A DNA stretch of 64,000 bases from JAPLJM01 sp963708515 (GCA_963708515.1 CAVPSX010000018.1:252744-316743), one strand, 5' to 3'. Counted from the stretch's first letter, positions 38,203-48,323 are shown. Program-made: numbers and translations. The notes: generated by a model not told the origin, from the letters alone.

Positions 38203-39279
38203 TCAGGGCGACAGCGGAACCTTTTTCCAGCCGTCACTCTGCGTGAACTCCCGGGAGGAAAAGCACCAGATGACGAGCTTCTTCGCTTTCCAGTATTGGG
38301 GATCCCGCTGGGCTCTGCGCAGCAGGTTCACGCGCGCCGGGGTGGCGCCGGAGCCGCGCACCGCGGCCAGATCCACCGGGAACCCCAGCTCCAGCGCCAG
38401 CTGATCGGGCAGGCCGGCATCGCGGGCATGCATGTCCTCCCCGGCATGGAAGACGAGATTGTGGCTGTCGCCCACAAGCAGGACCGGGCTTTTCCGGTCA
38501 GGGGCGATGGGCATCGGTGCGTCCGTACTGCCCGAAGCGACCTGGCGGATCGATACAATCTCCTGAGAAAGGCCCTTCCCTCCTATGTCCTTCCAGAGGT
38601 CTCCCGTAATAGGCAGCGATTTCCATGTCGTCCGATAAGCTGACTTCGGTATCGCTTTCATCCAGAGTCGTCCCTGAATCTCCTCACGAATCTTCCGGGC
38701 GGCCAGAACACAACCATTTCCCGACCAATGGGTGTCCTGTTTACAGAACAGCGCTCCATCCCGATGAAAACGATTTGCCAGGAACAAGGGCGTCAGATCG
38801 AGAACCAGAATGCCCTCTTTCTGCAGAAGCTTGTAGAAGGCCTGTAGCTCACTGTCGATGCGCACCGGCGGATTTTCACGGGAAACTGCCATTTGATCGG
38901 ACAGGAAGTCGGGATAGATCACGCTCTTGGGCGGAACAGGCACCATGATAAGCTCGATGCCCATCTTCTTGAGCTGCCTGTGAAAATCAAGAATTGCCGG
39001 AAGGGGATCGGCGAATTCCGGTTTGGTCGCCCTGCTGACCTTTTCGGCTGATTTGCCCCAGAAGCGACCCGCGGAAACGAAGCGAAGCTCCGGACCAAAG
39101 AATAGCCACCCCTCCTTGCCGGGAACTGTAATGGTTCCCCGCTGGTCTGCCGATCGGGCCGAGGAGGCAAACTGATCGAGCACCTTCCGGATGGAATCCG
39201 CCTCTGCGGCAAAAGATATCAAGGCCATGCCACAGAAACCGATAACCGCCAGCATCGTAAGAATATTTCTCCTCTTCAC
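38203..39279 (-). CDS. AlgX/AlgJ-like SGNH acetyl-transfer protein (periplasmic)
   Basis: A signal peptide (ILTMLAVIGFCGMALISFAAEA) precedes the family's GKEGWLFFGPELRF. VPVPPKSVIYPDFL, the DxH pair in CKQDTHWSGNGC, and the serine in LLVGDSHNLVF complete an SGNH-type active site, as in alginate acetylation proteins AlgJ and AlgX. In those systems an MBOAT protein moves acetyl groups across the inner membrane and AlgJ/AlgX-like proteins place them on the polysaccharide. The MBOAT gene and a second AlgJ-like gene are immediately upstream. The acceptor here is unknown but is likely the product of this locus. Confidence 0.8.
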   Translation of the reverse strand: MKRRNILTMLAVIGFCGMALISFAAEADSIRKVLDQFASSARSADQRGTITVPGKEGWLFFGPELRFVSAGRFWGKSAEKVSRATKPEFADPLPAILDFHRQLKKMGIELIMVPVPPKSVIYPDFLSDQMAVSRENPPVRIDSELQAFYKLLQKEGILVLDLTPLFLANRFHRDGALFCKQDTHWSGNGCVLAARKIREEIQGRLWMKAIPKSAYRTTWKSLPITGDLWKDIGGKGLSQEIVSIRQVASGSTDAPMPIAPDRKSPVLLVGDSHNLVFHAGEDMHARDAGLPDQLALELGFPVDLAAVRGSGATPARVNLLRRAQRDPQYWKAKKLVIWCFSSREFTQSDGWKKVPLSP

Positions 39280-39307
39280 TCTTTTACCCCTCTGAAAAAC
39301 CGCGCTG

Positions 39308-41029
39308 TTACTTTATCACGGTCGCGCCCCAGCAGGGCTCCGCAAGCTGCAGGGCCGCATCGTCCAGTTCGCTCCGGTTGATCCCTTCGTAGCGGTCGGC
39401 CACGTCCGACCAGGCCGTCAAACGGAGCTCCACGGACTCTCCCGGCCGGTAACGCGCCGCCGCCGTTAAGACATTATCCGTCATGCTCCTCATATAGACC
39501 ATCGCGTCGGTCTCGGCGAGGGGACGGCCGTCCCCCTCCAGGTCCGTCAGATGGATCGCCATGACATGATCCTTATAGGGCACCGAGCCCGGCCTCGGCA
39601 CGGCAGAGACCGCTTCGATCTTTCCCCGGACGACCCTCTCTTCTCCGGGCGGAATCGATAGGTGCTTCAACGGCGGGGGAACGCCGAGTTTCAGGTCGAT
39701 CCGCTTCCAGTTTCCCACGGCCAGTTCCCGGATGGAGAATTGATAGATCACCAGCCGCTTTCCTGCCAGACGATCCCGCCCCCGGGCCAGTTCGACGGCC
39801 AGGCTCTCCCGCGTGGCAAAGGCGCCGTTGTCGTTGCGTACGATGCGGTCCACCGGACGCTGCAGGCTGAAGCTGAGCTGTTCGGTGAGGCCGGCACCTT
39901 CACCCCATCCCATGGCGCCCAGAGAATAGATGTTGCTGAAACTGTCGCCAAGCACGAGCACATCCGCCGTTTTCCGGGATTGCCAGGGTCCCCCCCCGGC
40001 CTCAAAAACTTTTCGGATCGAAGCGTTCTCCCGCGGAAAGATCTGCTGTTTCGCAGGCAGGTCCAGCATGACGGCCAGATCGCCGAGATGGGTCACCTCG
40101 GATCTTTCCGCACGGTAGCCGGACGGAGGCAGCCCGGGAAGGGGAACATGCTCCTGAATAAAATCCCTGAGCTTTTCCGCCGCCAGTTCCACAGCCTCGG
40201 GACGCCAGTGGGTATCGGTTGCGAGATACTGCGCCTGACCGCTTTGCGCCTTCGCCGCCATTAGCGAGGGCGCTGCATCGAAGACGAGAATGCCCTTGCG
40301 TTTCATTTCCTCTATGAAACGTTCATAAGAAGGGTTCTGCAGTTCCGTCTGCCGTCGATCATAGCGATGGGTCAGCTTCTCCGGATGAATCATGGCCTTG
40401 ATCGGCGTTGGCATGACAATCAGGGCGATCCCCCGCTGCGAGAGCTGCCTGTGCAGGTGCAGGATCGCCGCACGCGGGTCGGGTTCCGTCGGGGCTATCC
40501 ACTCACTACCCGCCGTTGCGCGCTTCCTCAACTGCGCCGGATTGAGGAAGGGCGGCCCGGACAGATAATCGACGCCGGGCCGGTAAAAGAGCCACGGCCG
40601 GACGCCGCAGTAGGCCTTTTCATTGCCCGCGCCGAGCCAGGCCGTCAGGATATACTGGATCTTCGGACGAATCCATTTCCCGATGACGGCCTGATCATCC
40701 AGGGTCTCTTCAAACCCTTTCATTTCTTTTAGCAGAGAGCGGTTCACCGCAAAAACGCCTGCGACGAAGCCGGATGATCCCGAATCCCCGGATGCTTTGA
40801 GCGCTTTGCTAAAAAGTGAAAAAACATCATAGGCCTGCGGCAGCGCCGAATGCTTCTTCCCCGCCGCATAATCCTTCAATTCCGAGACATGCTGCGTCAG
40901 CGGGACGGAAAGAATGACAAGCAGGAACAACAGGATCAGGCACCTGGATAGGGCCGGGCCGATCTGCGTGTGGCCCACCTCTCGTTTTGCCGTTTCCTCC
41001 CGCTGTTCCTGTAATTCCCAATCGCGCAT
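39308..41029 (-). CDS. AlgJ-like SGNH acetyltransferase, membrane-anchored
   Basis: The 573-residue protein has one N-terminal membrane helix (CLILLFLLVILSVPL), then YCGVRPWLFYRPGVDYL, VMPTPIKAMIHPEKL, the DxH motif in LATDTHWRPEAVEL, and the catalytic serine in VLVLGDSFSNIYSLG. The C-terminal ~150 residues (from KLGVPPPLKHLSI) look like an extra beta-rich domain, possibly carbohydrate-binding, not found in short AlgJ proteins. It sits between the MBOAT gene and the AlgX-like gene, so the three make an O-acetylation module of the periplasm. Confidence 0.82.
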   Translation of the reverse strand: MRDWELQEQREETAKREVGHTQIGPALSRCLILLFLLVILSVPLTQHVSELKDYAAGKKHSALPQAYDVFSLFSKALKASGDSGSSGFVAGVFAVNRSLLKEMKGFEETLDDQAVIGKWIRPKIQYILTAWLGAGNEKAYCGVRPWLFYRPGVDYLSGPPFLNPAQLRKRATAGSEWIAPTEPDPRAAILHLHRQLSQRGIALIVMPTPIKAMIHPEKLTHRYDRRQTELQNPSYERFIEEMKRKGILVFDAAPSLMAAKAQSGQAQYLATDTHWRPEAVELAAEKLRDFIQEHVPLPGLPPSGYRAERSEVTHLGDLAVMLDLPAKQQIFPRENASIRKVFEAGGGPWQSRKTADVLVLGDSFSNIYSLGAMGWGEGAGLTEQLSFSLQRPVDRIVRNDNGAFATRESLAVELARGRDRLAGKRLVIYQFSIRELAVGNWKRIDLKLGVPPPLKHLSIPPGEERVVRGKIEAVSAVPRPGSVPYKDHVMAIHLTDLEGDGRPLAETDAMVYMRSMTDNVLTAAARYRPGESVELRLTAWSDVADRYEGINRSELDDAALQLAEPCWGATVIK

Positions 41030-41039
41030 GGCTATCCGT

Positions 41040-42497
41040 TCAAAAAATAAAATAAATGAAGGGGTTGTAAGACTGTGTCATCAGGACCGCCAGCGAAACC
41101 AGCAGCGCCAGGGCAATCGGCACAGCCTTCCACGGCGGAACCGTCCGCGTCCAGTCCCATGTTTGCGGACAGCTCCAGACTATCACTGCCGCCAGGCCAA
41201 AAGTTCCCCAATAATAGGGCTGGTAGAGAATGCCGCCCAGCAGGCCGGCGCCGGCCTGAACGGCTGCCAGACCGAAGAGGCTGCCGAGGAAACTCCATGC
41301 CGCCGCAAGGTCAGGCGTTCTGAAAAAGACCCAGGCGATCAGCACGATAAAGAAGGTCACAGCCACCCTGAAGGGTTTGGGCATGCGGTGGTAGAGGGCA
41401 TGCTTCCCCTGGGCTCGCTCCATCACCAGCATGCCGCCGTGGATGCCGCCCCAGATGACAAAATTCCAGGACGCTCCGTGCCAGAGCCCCCCCAGCAGCA
41501 TCACGACGGCCAGATTGACATAAGTGCGCCAACCCCCTTTCCGGTTGCCGCCGAGGGGCACGTAGAGGTAATCCCGCAGCCAAGTGGAGAGGGATATGTG
41601 CCACCGGCGCCAGAACTCGGTGATGGACTGCGACAGGTACGGGGAGTCAAAGTTTTTCGGAAAGACGAAACCCAGCATCAGCGCCAGTCCGATGGCCATA
41701 TCGGAATAGGCGCTGAAATCGAAATAAATCTGAAAGGCATAGGCGACAAGGCCATACCAGGCATCCAGGACCCCGCGGGAGCCCGCATCGAAAACCACGT
41801 CGGCGATCTTCCCACAGGGGTTGGCCAGCAACACCTTCTTCGCCAGGCCGAGACTGATAAATGCCACCCCGCGCGCGAATTTCTCGGCCGTGTGGGTCCG
41901 GTTCGCCATCTGGTCGGCAATTTCGCGGAAGCGTATTATCGGACCGGCCACAAGCTGTGAAAAGAGTGAGATGAAACAGGTAAAATCGATGAAGTTCCGC
42001 AGCACCTTCGCCTGGCCGCGATAGACATCGATCGTATAGCTCAGCAGATGAAACGTGTAGAAACTGATACCCAGGGGTAATGTGACGCGCATGACGGTCT
42101 CGATCTGTAGGCCGGACAGCCCGAGCCATTGGATCAGCAAACTGTAATTCTCCATGGCAAAATTGAAGTATTTGAAAAATCCCAGCATGGAGAGGCTTGA
42201 CACGACGGAAATGCCCAGCCAGATCTTTTTCCTGTGGAGGCCGGCGTCTTTCGCATCACGACTTTCGGGGGACAAGGGCCGGCCCGTCGGCCCTTCGCCT
42301 GCTATCTTCAGGCCGCAGATGTAGTTGATCAGCGTGGAGGCGAGCATCAGGACGACAAACAGGGGATTCGCCCAGCCGTAAAAAATGTAGCTCAACACCG
42401 ACAGGGCCAGATGCCGGCCCCGGCGGGGCAGCCCATAGTAAACGGCAAGGGCTAAAGGCAGGAAATAGAAAAAGAAAATCTGGGAACTGAATACCAT
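41040..42497 (-). CDS. MBOAT O-acyltransferase (AlgI/PatA-like)
   Basis: This polytopic membrane protein (485 residues, about eleven helices) starts MVFSSQIFFFYFLPLALAVYY and has the conserved FGFPKNFDSPYLSQSITEFWRRWHISLSTW-type region with VPLGGNRKGG, followed by the catalytic histidine in LLGGLWHGASWNFVIWG. AlgI-type proteins pass acetyl groups from a cytoplasmic donor to the periplasm. Gene order MBOAT, AlgJ-like, AlgX-like on one strand with gaps of 10-28 bases supports a dedicated acetylation system for the exported polysaccharide. Confidence 0.92.
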   Translation of the reverse strand: MVFSSQIFFFYFLPLALAVYYGLPRRGRHLALSVLSYIFYGWANPLFVVLMLASTLINYICGLKIAGEGPTGRPLSPESRDAKDAGLHRKKIWLGISVVSSLSMLGFFKYFNFAMENYSLLIQWLGLSGLQIETVMRVTLPLGISFYTFHLLSYTIDVYRGQAKVLRNFIDFTCFISLFSQLVAGPIIRFREIADQMANRTHTAEKFARGVAFISLGLAKKVLLANPCGKIADVVFDAGSRGVLDAWYGLVAYAFQIYFDFSAYSDMAIGLALMLGFVFPKNFDSPYLSQSITEFWRRWHISLSTWLRDYLYVPLGGNRKGGWRTYVNLAVVMLLGGLWHGASWNFVIWGGIHGGMLVMERAQGKHALYHRMPKPFRVAVTFFIVLIAWVFFRTPDLAAAWSFLGSLFGLAAVQAGAGLLGGILYQPYYWGTFGLAAVIVWSCPQTWDWTRTVPPWKAVPIALALLVSLAVLMTQSYNPFIYFIF

Positions 42498-42501
42498 GTG
42501 A

Positions 42502-44058
42502 TCAGTTACGCAGCTCGTAGTGGAGCGTCAGTTTGAATTCATCGCTGTCCATAATCAGACGCTCCCCCTCAAGCTCTGGATGATCATCGAAACGTTCCAG
42601 GACCATCCGGTAGGTTTTGCCTTTCTCCCGTTTTGCCTTTTCGAGAACCTGTCCGTCCTCGATCACCCAGTGGGCGGCCATGATCTTCTTCTGGCGATAG
42701 GAGCCGGAAATCATCCGGACAACCTCATAACCGTTCACCAGGAGGGCGCGCCGGTAGGGAGCGATATCCCGGGGCGTGGGGATGACGGAAGGATCGGTCA
42801 AGCGGGCTTCGACCACCAAACGTTCTACCGATTTTTTCGGAACTGTTTTTCCCGGAGCAATGGTTCGCGGCTGGGCTTTTGTTATATCGCTCTTTTTCGC
42901 CGCCGCCTGTTTTACACCTTCTGCAGGCGCCACCCAGACATCGGGATAGAAGTCTCCCCTGTCGTTTCTGGTTATCTGCCACCAGAACTCGATGTTTGTC
43001 ATATCGGCATTGAAACGACCGACATAGATCTCCACCTCCCGGCCTCCCCCTGCAATGCGGTTCGCTCCTGAACCCACCTTGTAGGGCCCCGTCATCGCCA
43101 TAATGCGGTGATGATTACTCCAACGGGGAAAGTACACCTCATGGCCTTCTATCCCCGGGGCGCCATTGATCCTGACCTGCCATTTATTTTTATTTTGCAG
43201 ATCAATGATCGTCAGATTCCTGTGGGCGCCATCAAAAACCCAGTAATATGATTTTCCCTTGACCGTCGCAAGCGCCGGCCAGCAGCCTTTGGTAAAGATT
43301 TCCAATGATTTGTTCGGTAGATGAGCGACGCCACCGCCAGGCCAGGGCAAATTGCCCCCGGCCATCCGGCCATCCGCCGAAAGCTGAAAACTGTCAATGT
43401 TCACCGGCGCCTTATCCCAGACAAGCTCGCCGGCGCCGGGACTGTCCAGCGTCGTCCGATAGACCGCACGACAATGAAATCCTCCCTCCATCATCTCTTC
43501 ATGCCCATAATAAACCCACTCCCTGCCGTCACGGGGATCCCGCCAGAGCGCCAGTCCAAACCCGCCAACCAGCTCCCGCAAGCCCGAACCGTCCCAATTA
43601 ACGATGGAAACCTTCTTCCGAATCCGGTCCGAATAAACCACCCGATCCCCGCGAGGCGAAATCAGTGGCTTCACGTAATTCCCCACCGCTTCCAGGATCG
43701 CCCGCTCGCCTTTCCCGTCACCCGTGTCCAGACCCGTCAAACGCAAATTGCTGCCCAGCGCATCAACATCACGCCCGTCACCCATGTCCTGAACCCAGAC
43801 AACGCGAAAGCGGAGCTTAATGTTCATCAAAAGGGGATCAGGGGGGATGCTTTGTTCAGGTTGGACTGTCGCAGTGACTGCCTTTTGCGGCGTCGTTACG
43901 AATTGCGAGGGGGTGCCTTGTTTAGCATTGACTGTCGCAATATCTGTTTTTTGCGGTGCCGTTACGAACTGCGGCGGATTAAAAATCAGGATGAGACCTA
44001 ATGTAAAAAACGCCAGAATAATAATGAAGAAAATCTTATTTTTAAAACTGATACCCAT
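42502..44058 (-). CDS. Membrane-anchored TolB-like beta-propeller protein, function unknown
   Basis: An N-terminal membrane helix (IFFIIILAFFTLGLILIF) and a 22-residue duplicated linker rich in Thr, Gln and Pro precede repeated WD/TolB-like blades, for example LISPRGDRVVYSD and SIVNWDGSGLRELVGG. From ~residue 385 a Lys/Pro-rich joint leads to a C-terminal domain (VEARLTDPSVIPTPRDI; YRMVLERFDDHPELEGERLIM) that I do not recognise. It is probably periplasmic. It lies four bases upstream of the MBOAT gene and is likely cotranscribed with the acetylation genes, perhaps as a scaffold or sensor; this is inference from context. Confidence 0.65.
   Translation of the reverse strand: MGISFKNKIFFIIILAFFTLGLILIFNPPQFVTAPQKTDIATVNAKQGTPSQFVTTPQKAVTATVQPEQSIPPDPLLMNIKLRFRVVWVQDMGDGRDVDALGSNLRLTGLDTGDGKGERAILEAVGNYVKPLISPRGDRVVYSDRIRKKVSIVNWDGSGLRELVGGFGLALWRDPRDGREWVYYGHEEMMEGGFHCRAVYRTTLDSPGAGELVWDKAPVNIDSFQLSADGRMAGGNLPWPGGGVAHLPNKSLEIFTKGCWPALATVKGKSYYWVFDGAHRNLTIIDLQNKNKWQVRINGAPGIEGHEVYFPRWSNHHRIMAMTGPYKVGSGANRIAGGGREVEIYVGRFNADMTNIEFWWQITRNDRGDFYPDVWVAPAEGVKQAAAKKSDITKAQPRTIAPGKTVPKKSVERLVVEARLTDPSVIPTPRDIAPYRRALLVNGYEVVRMISGSYRQKKIMAAHWVIEDGQVLEKAKREKGKTYRMVLERFDDHPELEGERLIMDSDEFKLTLHYELRN
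43840..43971 (-). repeat. Tandem duplication coding for a 22-residue linker
   Basis: Residues 30-51 and 52-73 of the propeller protein both read QFVT-x-PQK...ATV, with about half of the positions identical. The unit is 66 bases, repeated twice, and lies just after the membrane helix. Confidence 0.6.
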
Positions 44059-44194
44059 TCCTTACATAAATGACATAAAATTATTTTGCGTTACGCCGGG
44101 GGAAATATCGGTTTTCCGATGAGAACGGTCTGCGTTTATTGAATATCATGTTGCACCGTGCCGCTTGACACAACCATGACAGTGTTGCTCAGAA

Positions 44195-45666
44195 TTATTT
44201 TGGCAACACCATATAAAAGGTGTCGGCAATGATCCGATGGCCCGCATCGTTGGGGTGCAGATCGTTGGCCATATAGCTTTGATTCCCGCCTAAAGCCGTC
44301 TCAATGTCCGCACAGGCTATCCCCTCGCTTGCCGCCAACTGGCGAATTCTCCGGCTCAACTCGATCAAGTAAGGTTTTCTCCAGGCCCAGTTACCAAAAG
44401 AAGTCCCCAGAGTCGCGATCACGGGAATGGTTCCGTTTTCCTTGGCTCTCGCGATGATATATTGAAGGGATTCTGATAGTGAGATCCGGGGCCACGAGGC
44501 CCGCATCATTTGTCCCGTAATAGATTGTTATATAACGGGGGTTATGCTCGGTCAGCACTCCGTCAATCACAGCCGCGCCGTATGAGCTGTACGCACCGCC
44601 CACGCCTTCATTGATAATGGTTTTTCCCCACCGGACAGCAAGCACGGAAACATAACTGTTAGCGTAACTTGTCGCACCGTCGCCGACGGTAATGCTGTCT
44701 CCCATCGCCACACAGATATCGCTACGGCTGTCAGGAATCGCAACGGATGCTTTTTCCGAATCATCGCTTTCCCCAAATCCATTTTCTGCAGTCACGACAT
44801 AATAATACGTTTTACCCTGGGCCAATCCTGCATGTGTGTAAGGACTCTTTACGCGGGCAATCTTTGTCCCGCTCCGGCTGGACACATCCGGAGATGTGGC
44901 CCAGTAAATATTATAGGTTACATCCTTATCGAAAGCAGACCAGCTTATGATGGCCTGACGATCGCCTGCTCCCGCCCTGACGCCCGTCGGGGCAGACGGC
45001 GTATTTCCCTGATCGGGCGTGACCGATAATTCCTGCGATTCGAGGCTCTCTCCATTTTGATTGGCGCTGGTAATGACATAGTAATAGGTTGTGCTGTTGG
45101 TCAAATCGGCATGGGTATAGGGACTGACCGCATTCGCAATCCTGGCACCGCTTGCTTTCGTCACACCGGCGGCTTTTGACCAGTAGATATTGTGCGATGT
45201 GTTGCCGTCCCCCGGGTCTGCCGCCGTCCAGCGAATGATCGCCTTTTTGTTGAAGCCGACGATGGCGACATCCATAGGAGGCAGAGGGGGGGCGCTCTGA
45301 CTCGGCGTTACGGATACTTCGGCGGATTCGCTGCTTTCACCATATTGATTGGCTGCGGTTACCACATAGTAGTAGGTTGTGCCGTTATTCAGGCCGCTGT
45401 GGTAATAGGGATTGACAGCGGCCGAAATCTTTGTGCCGTTCTTCTTTTGCACACCTGCTGTCGTTGACCAGTAGATATTGTAAGTTGTTGCCCCGTTAGC
45501 ATCGCCCCAGGCCAGTCTGACCTGGGCACTTCCATTGAGCGCCGTGATATTTTGCGGGCGTCGATGGCGGGACGTTCGGATCAGCACTCCCCCCGCCACC
45601 GCCGCCGCCGCAGGAAAGAAGCAGCAGAGTGATCACTATAAAAACGAGATAGGCTTTCCTGTTCAT
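44195..45666 (-). CDS. Fn3-repeat lipoprotein with SGNH esterase domain (two frameshifts)
   Basis: A lipoprotein signal (AYLVFIVITLLLLSC followed by a run of Gly) leads to three fibronectin type III repeats of ~95 residues, each with TTYYYVVTA-like or NGTTYYYV strands. A C-terminal SGNH hydrolase domain follows: block I VAMGDSITVGDG, GGAYSSYG, block III YYGTNDAG, and block V ANDLHPNDAGH. It is probably a surface or periplasmic esterase that removes acyl groups from, or binds, polysaccharide. The frame breaks near 45560 (after DPNVPPS) and near 44490 (after GTNDAG). The gene lies next to the acetylation module. Confidence 0.75.
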
Positions 45667-45776
45667 ATCATAACACCTCATGCATCATCGTAACATTCAT
45701 GGCATCCCTGTACTGCATGCGATAGGGCGATCCTTTCCCGGATACCCAGATCGGCAATAAATTATCATCAATCATC

Positions 45777-47009
45777 TCAAATAATGAGCGCATGGGGAAT
45801 GGGCACGATGAAGCGTCCGCCCCACTCCCGAATGTATCCCATCTGTTCCATAATTTCCTCTTTGATATTCCAGGGGAGGATCAGGATATAATCAGGTCGA
45901 TCCCCCCGGATCCGATCAGGGTGCGTGATCGGAATACGGCTTCCGGGCAGGTAGCAGTTCTGCTTGTAGGGACTCCGGTCCACGGTATAATCCAGAAAAT
46001 CCGTCCGGATCCCGCAGTAATTCAGGAGCGTGTTCCCCTTGGCCGGTGCGCCGTATCCGACAATCTTTTTCCCCTCGTTCTTGAGGTCGATCAGCATTTG
46101 CAGGAGGTTCCGTTTGACCGCTTGGACTTTCCGGCCGAATGTCAGATAGTGGTCAATCTTCCCATATCCTTCGGTTATTTCTCTCGTCTTGAGCTCAGTC
46201 ACTCGCGGGGATAGAGATTTGTTTTGATCCTCGGTATGGGCGGCAAAAACCCGCAGGGAACCGCCATGGGTCGGCAGCTCTTCCACATCAAAGATGGTCA
46301 GTCCGTGCTCCCGGAAGATCCGTTCAACAGCGAGGAAGGAGAAATATGAGAAATGCTCATGATAAATCGTGTCGAACTGAATTTCCCCCATCAGCCTGAC
46401 CAGGTGGGGAAACTCCATCGTAATCAGCCCATCGTCCCTCAATGCTATTTTCAGTCCCCTGACAAAATCGTTCAGATTTGGATTATGGGCCAGCACATTA
46501 TTGCCGATGATCAGATCCGCCTGCCGCCCCGCCCGGTACATATTCTCCGCATAATTCGAGTCAAAGAAAGCAACCTCCGTGGGAATGCCGTTTGCCAAGG
46601 CCACAGCCGCTGTGTTTGCAGCAGGCTCAATGCCGAGAACGGGTATGTTGTACTTCTTGAAATACTGCAGGAGATAACCGTCATTGCTGGCAATCTCGAC
46701 GACAGAGGATCCTTCATTCAGTCCAAAACGTTTTACCGCCATATCGACATATTGCCGACAATGGCTCAGCCAGCTCTCCGAGTAGGATGAGAAATAGGCA
46801 TAATCGCTGTTGAAAATTTCCGTCGGTTTTTCGAACTCATCGAGCTGAACGAGCAGGCAATTCTCACAGACATAGACATCCAGAGGATAGGTGGGCTCCA
46901 TTTTATGCAGATCTTCTGCGCGCAGGAATGAGTTGGATAAGGGAGATGATCCCAGAGATACAAACAGATGCCTGAGCGGTGTTTGACAGAAACGGCAATG
47001 CATGAACAT
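45777..47009 (-). CDS. NDP-sugar C-methyltransferase (TylC3/EvaC-like)
   Basis: The protein has an N-terminal zinc-binding part (CRFCQTPL and CENCLLVQL; Methyltransf_13), a SAM-binding fold (VVEIASNDGYLLQYF, IGNNVLAHNPNL), and the C-terminal Methyltransf_14 domain (KKIVGYGAPAKGNTLLNYCG). This three-part layout is that of sugar C-methyltransferases acting on 4-keto sugars, usually at C-3. Start at Met 47009 (MFMHCRFC) or 47003 is preferred over the longer frame. It lies downstream of ddhB, so its substrate is probably CDP-4-keto-6-deoxyglucose. Confidence 0.85.
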   Translation of the reverse strand: MFMHCRFCQTPLRHLFVSLGSSPLSNSFLRAEDLHKMEPTYPLDVYVCENCLLVQLDEFEKPTEIFNSDYAYFSSYSESWLSHCRQYVDMAVKRFGLNEGSSVVEIASNDGYLLQYFKKYNIPVLGIEPAANTAAVALANGIPTEVAFFDSNYAENMYRAGRQADLIIGNNVLAHNPNLNDFVRGLKIALRDDGLITMEFPHLVRLMGEIQFDTIYHEHFSYFSFLAVERIFREHGLTIFDVEELPTHGGSLRVFAAHTEDQNKSLSPRVTELKTREITEGYGKIDHYLTFGRKVQAVKRNLLQMLIDLKNEGKKIVGYGAPAKGNTLLNYCGIRTDFLDYTVDRSPYKQNCYLPGSRIPITHPDRIRGDRPDYILILPWNIKEEIMEQMGYIREWGGRFIVPIPHALII

Positions 47010-47206
47010 CAAGCTCCTTGCTTCACTAAAATGGGGCATCTCATACACAATATGACACCCCTCATGCAACCTTTTTTTAGAAAGTAAGAGGGGCAGTCAA
47101 GCCCGGTACTTCACTGATCCTGGGATTGAAACAGATTTAAGGGGTTAAATCATCAAGGATTGAGCCAGATACCTGTTTTTTAATATATATGACACAAACA
47201 GACCAG

Positions 47207-48323
47207 TTATTTGCACCACGTCATGCCTTTCGCTATGGCTTCTTTCATATAATCCTGTATATGCTTTGCACAGACCAGGTACATATCAGAATGCGTATCT
47301 GCGCGACGGGATCGATACGCCTTAAACCAAGCAACGGTTTCTTCTACAGCCTTCTCCCATGTGTAAGCCGGCAGCCAATCTAATTTATTGGCTGCTTTCT
47401 CCCAATTCAATTTGAGGACTTCTGTTTCCTTCCTGGCAGACGCCACAGGCTTACGAATCCACTCACCTTTTCCCCAGCAGCGAATGGTCTGTTCAACAAC
47501 GGCCTGCGTTGTCATGGGTTGCATCTCTGATGGTCCGAAATTCCAGGCGCCGGAAAATGCTTCGCTATTTTCCATCAGTTTCATTCCAAGCAAAAGATAA
47601 CCGCTTAAGGGTACCAGAACATGCTGCCAAGACCTGACGCTGGATGGATTTCTGACGATAATGGCTTCATCTTTCATCAGCGCCTTCATGCAGTCCGGCA
47701 CAAGGCGAAACTCTGCGAAGTCCCCTCCTCCAATAACATTGCCGGCCCTTGCAGAAGCGACTGCCAGACTGTTGTCCACGGATGGAGAAAAAAAGGAATT
47801 TCTGTAAGAAGCGATGGCAAGCTCCGCCATGGCTTTACTGGCGCTGTAGGGGTCAAAACCCCCCAGGGGATCATTTTCACGGTACCCCCAGATCATATTC
47901 TGATCCTCATAGCATTTATCACTGGTAATTCCGACAAAAGCTTTCGCTATCCCTGTTTTTCTCAGCGCTTCCAAAATATTGATCGTACCACTGACATTCA
48001 CATCCAGTGTTTCCTTTGGATTTTCATAGGAGAGCAGCACAATCGGCTGGGCTGCCAAGTGAAAAACAACCTGGGGAGAATATTTCTTGATGACCTGTTC
48101 CAGCCGGTCGTAATCCCGGACATCACCTCTGAGATCGACTATTTTGTCGCCCATGCCGCATAGTTCGAAATTGTTCGGTTGCGTGGGGGGGTCGATACTG
48201 TAGCCGACGACTTTCGCGCCGAGTTCCCGTGAGCCAGATGCTGAGCCAGGAACCTTTAAAGCCCGTGTGGCCCGTGATCAGAACGGGCATTCCCCGATAG
48301 ACTTCGCTTAATGTTCTATTCAT
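47207..48323 (-). CDS. ddhB: CDP-glucose 4,6-dehydratase (one frameshift)
   Basis: This SDR enzyme turns CDP-glucose into CDP-4-keto-6-deoxyglucose. It starts with GMPVLITGHTGFKGSWLSIWL. VVFHLAAQPIVLLSYENPKET, the active-site YxxxK in DPYSASKAMAEL, and the RfbG-type GNVIGGGDFAEFRLVPD follow. One surplus G in the GGG at about 48220 breaks the frame between SIWLT and ELGAKVVGYS; removing it restores the whole Rossmann domain. The start overlaps the upstream peptidase-like gene by eight bases. It pairs with the cytidylyltransferase at 51.4 kb. Confidence 0.92.

Noticed and set aside
40914..41960. A 348-residue plus-strand frame across the AlgJ-like and MBOAT genes
   Set aside because: It is antisense to two conserved membrane/secreted proteins and shows the usual low-complexity shadow composition.
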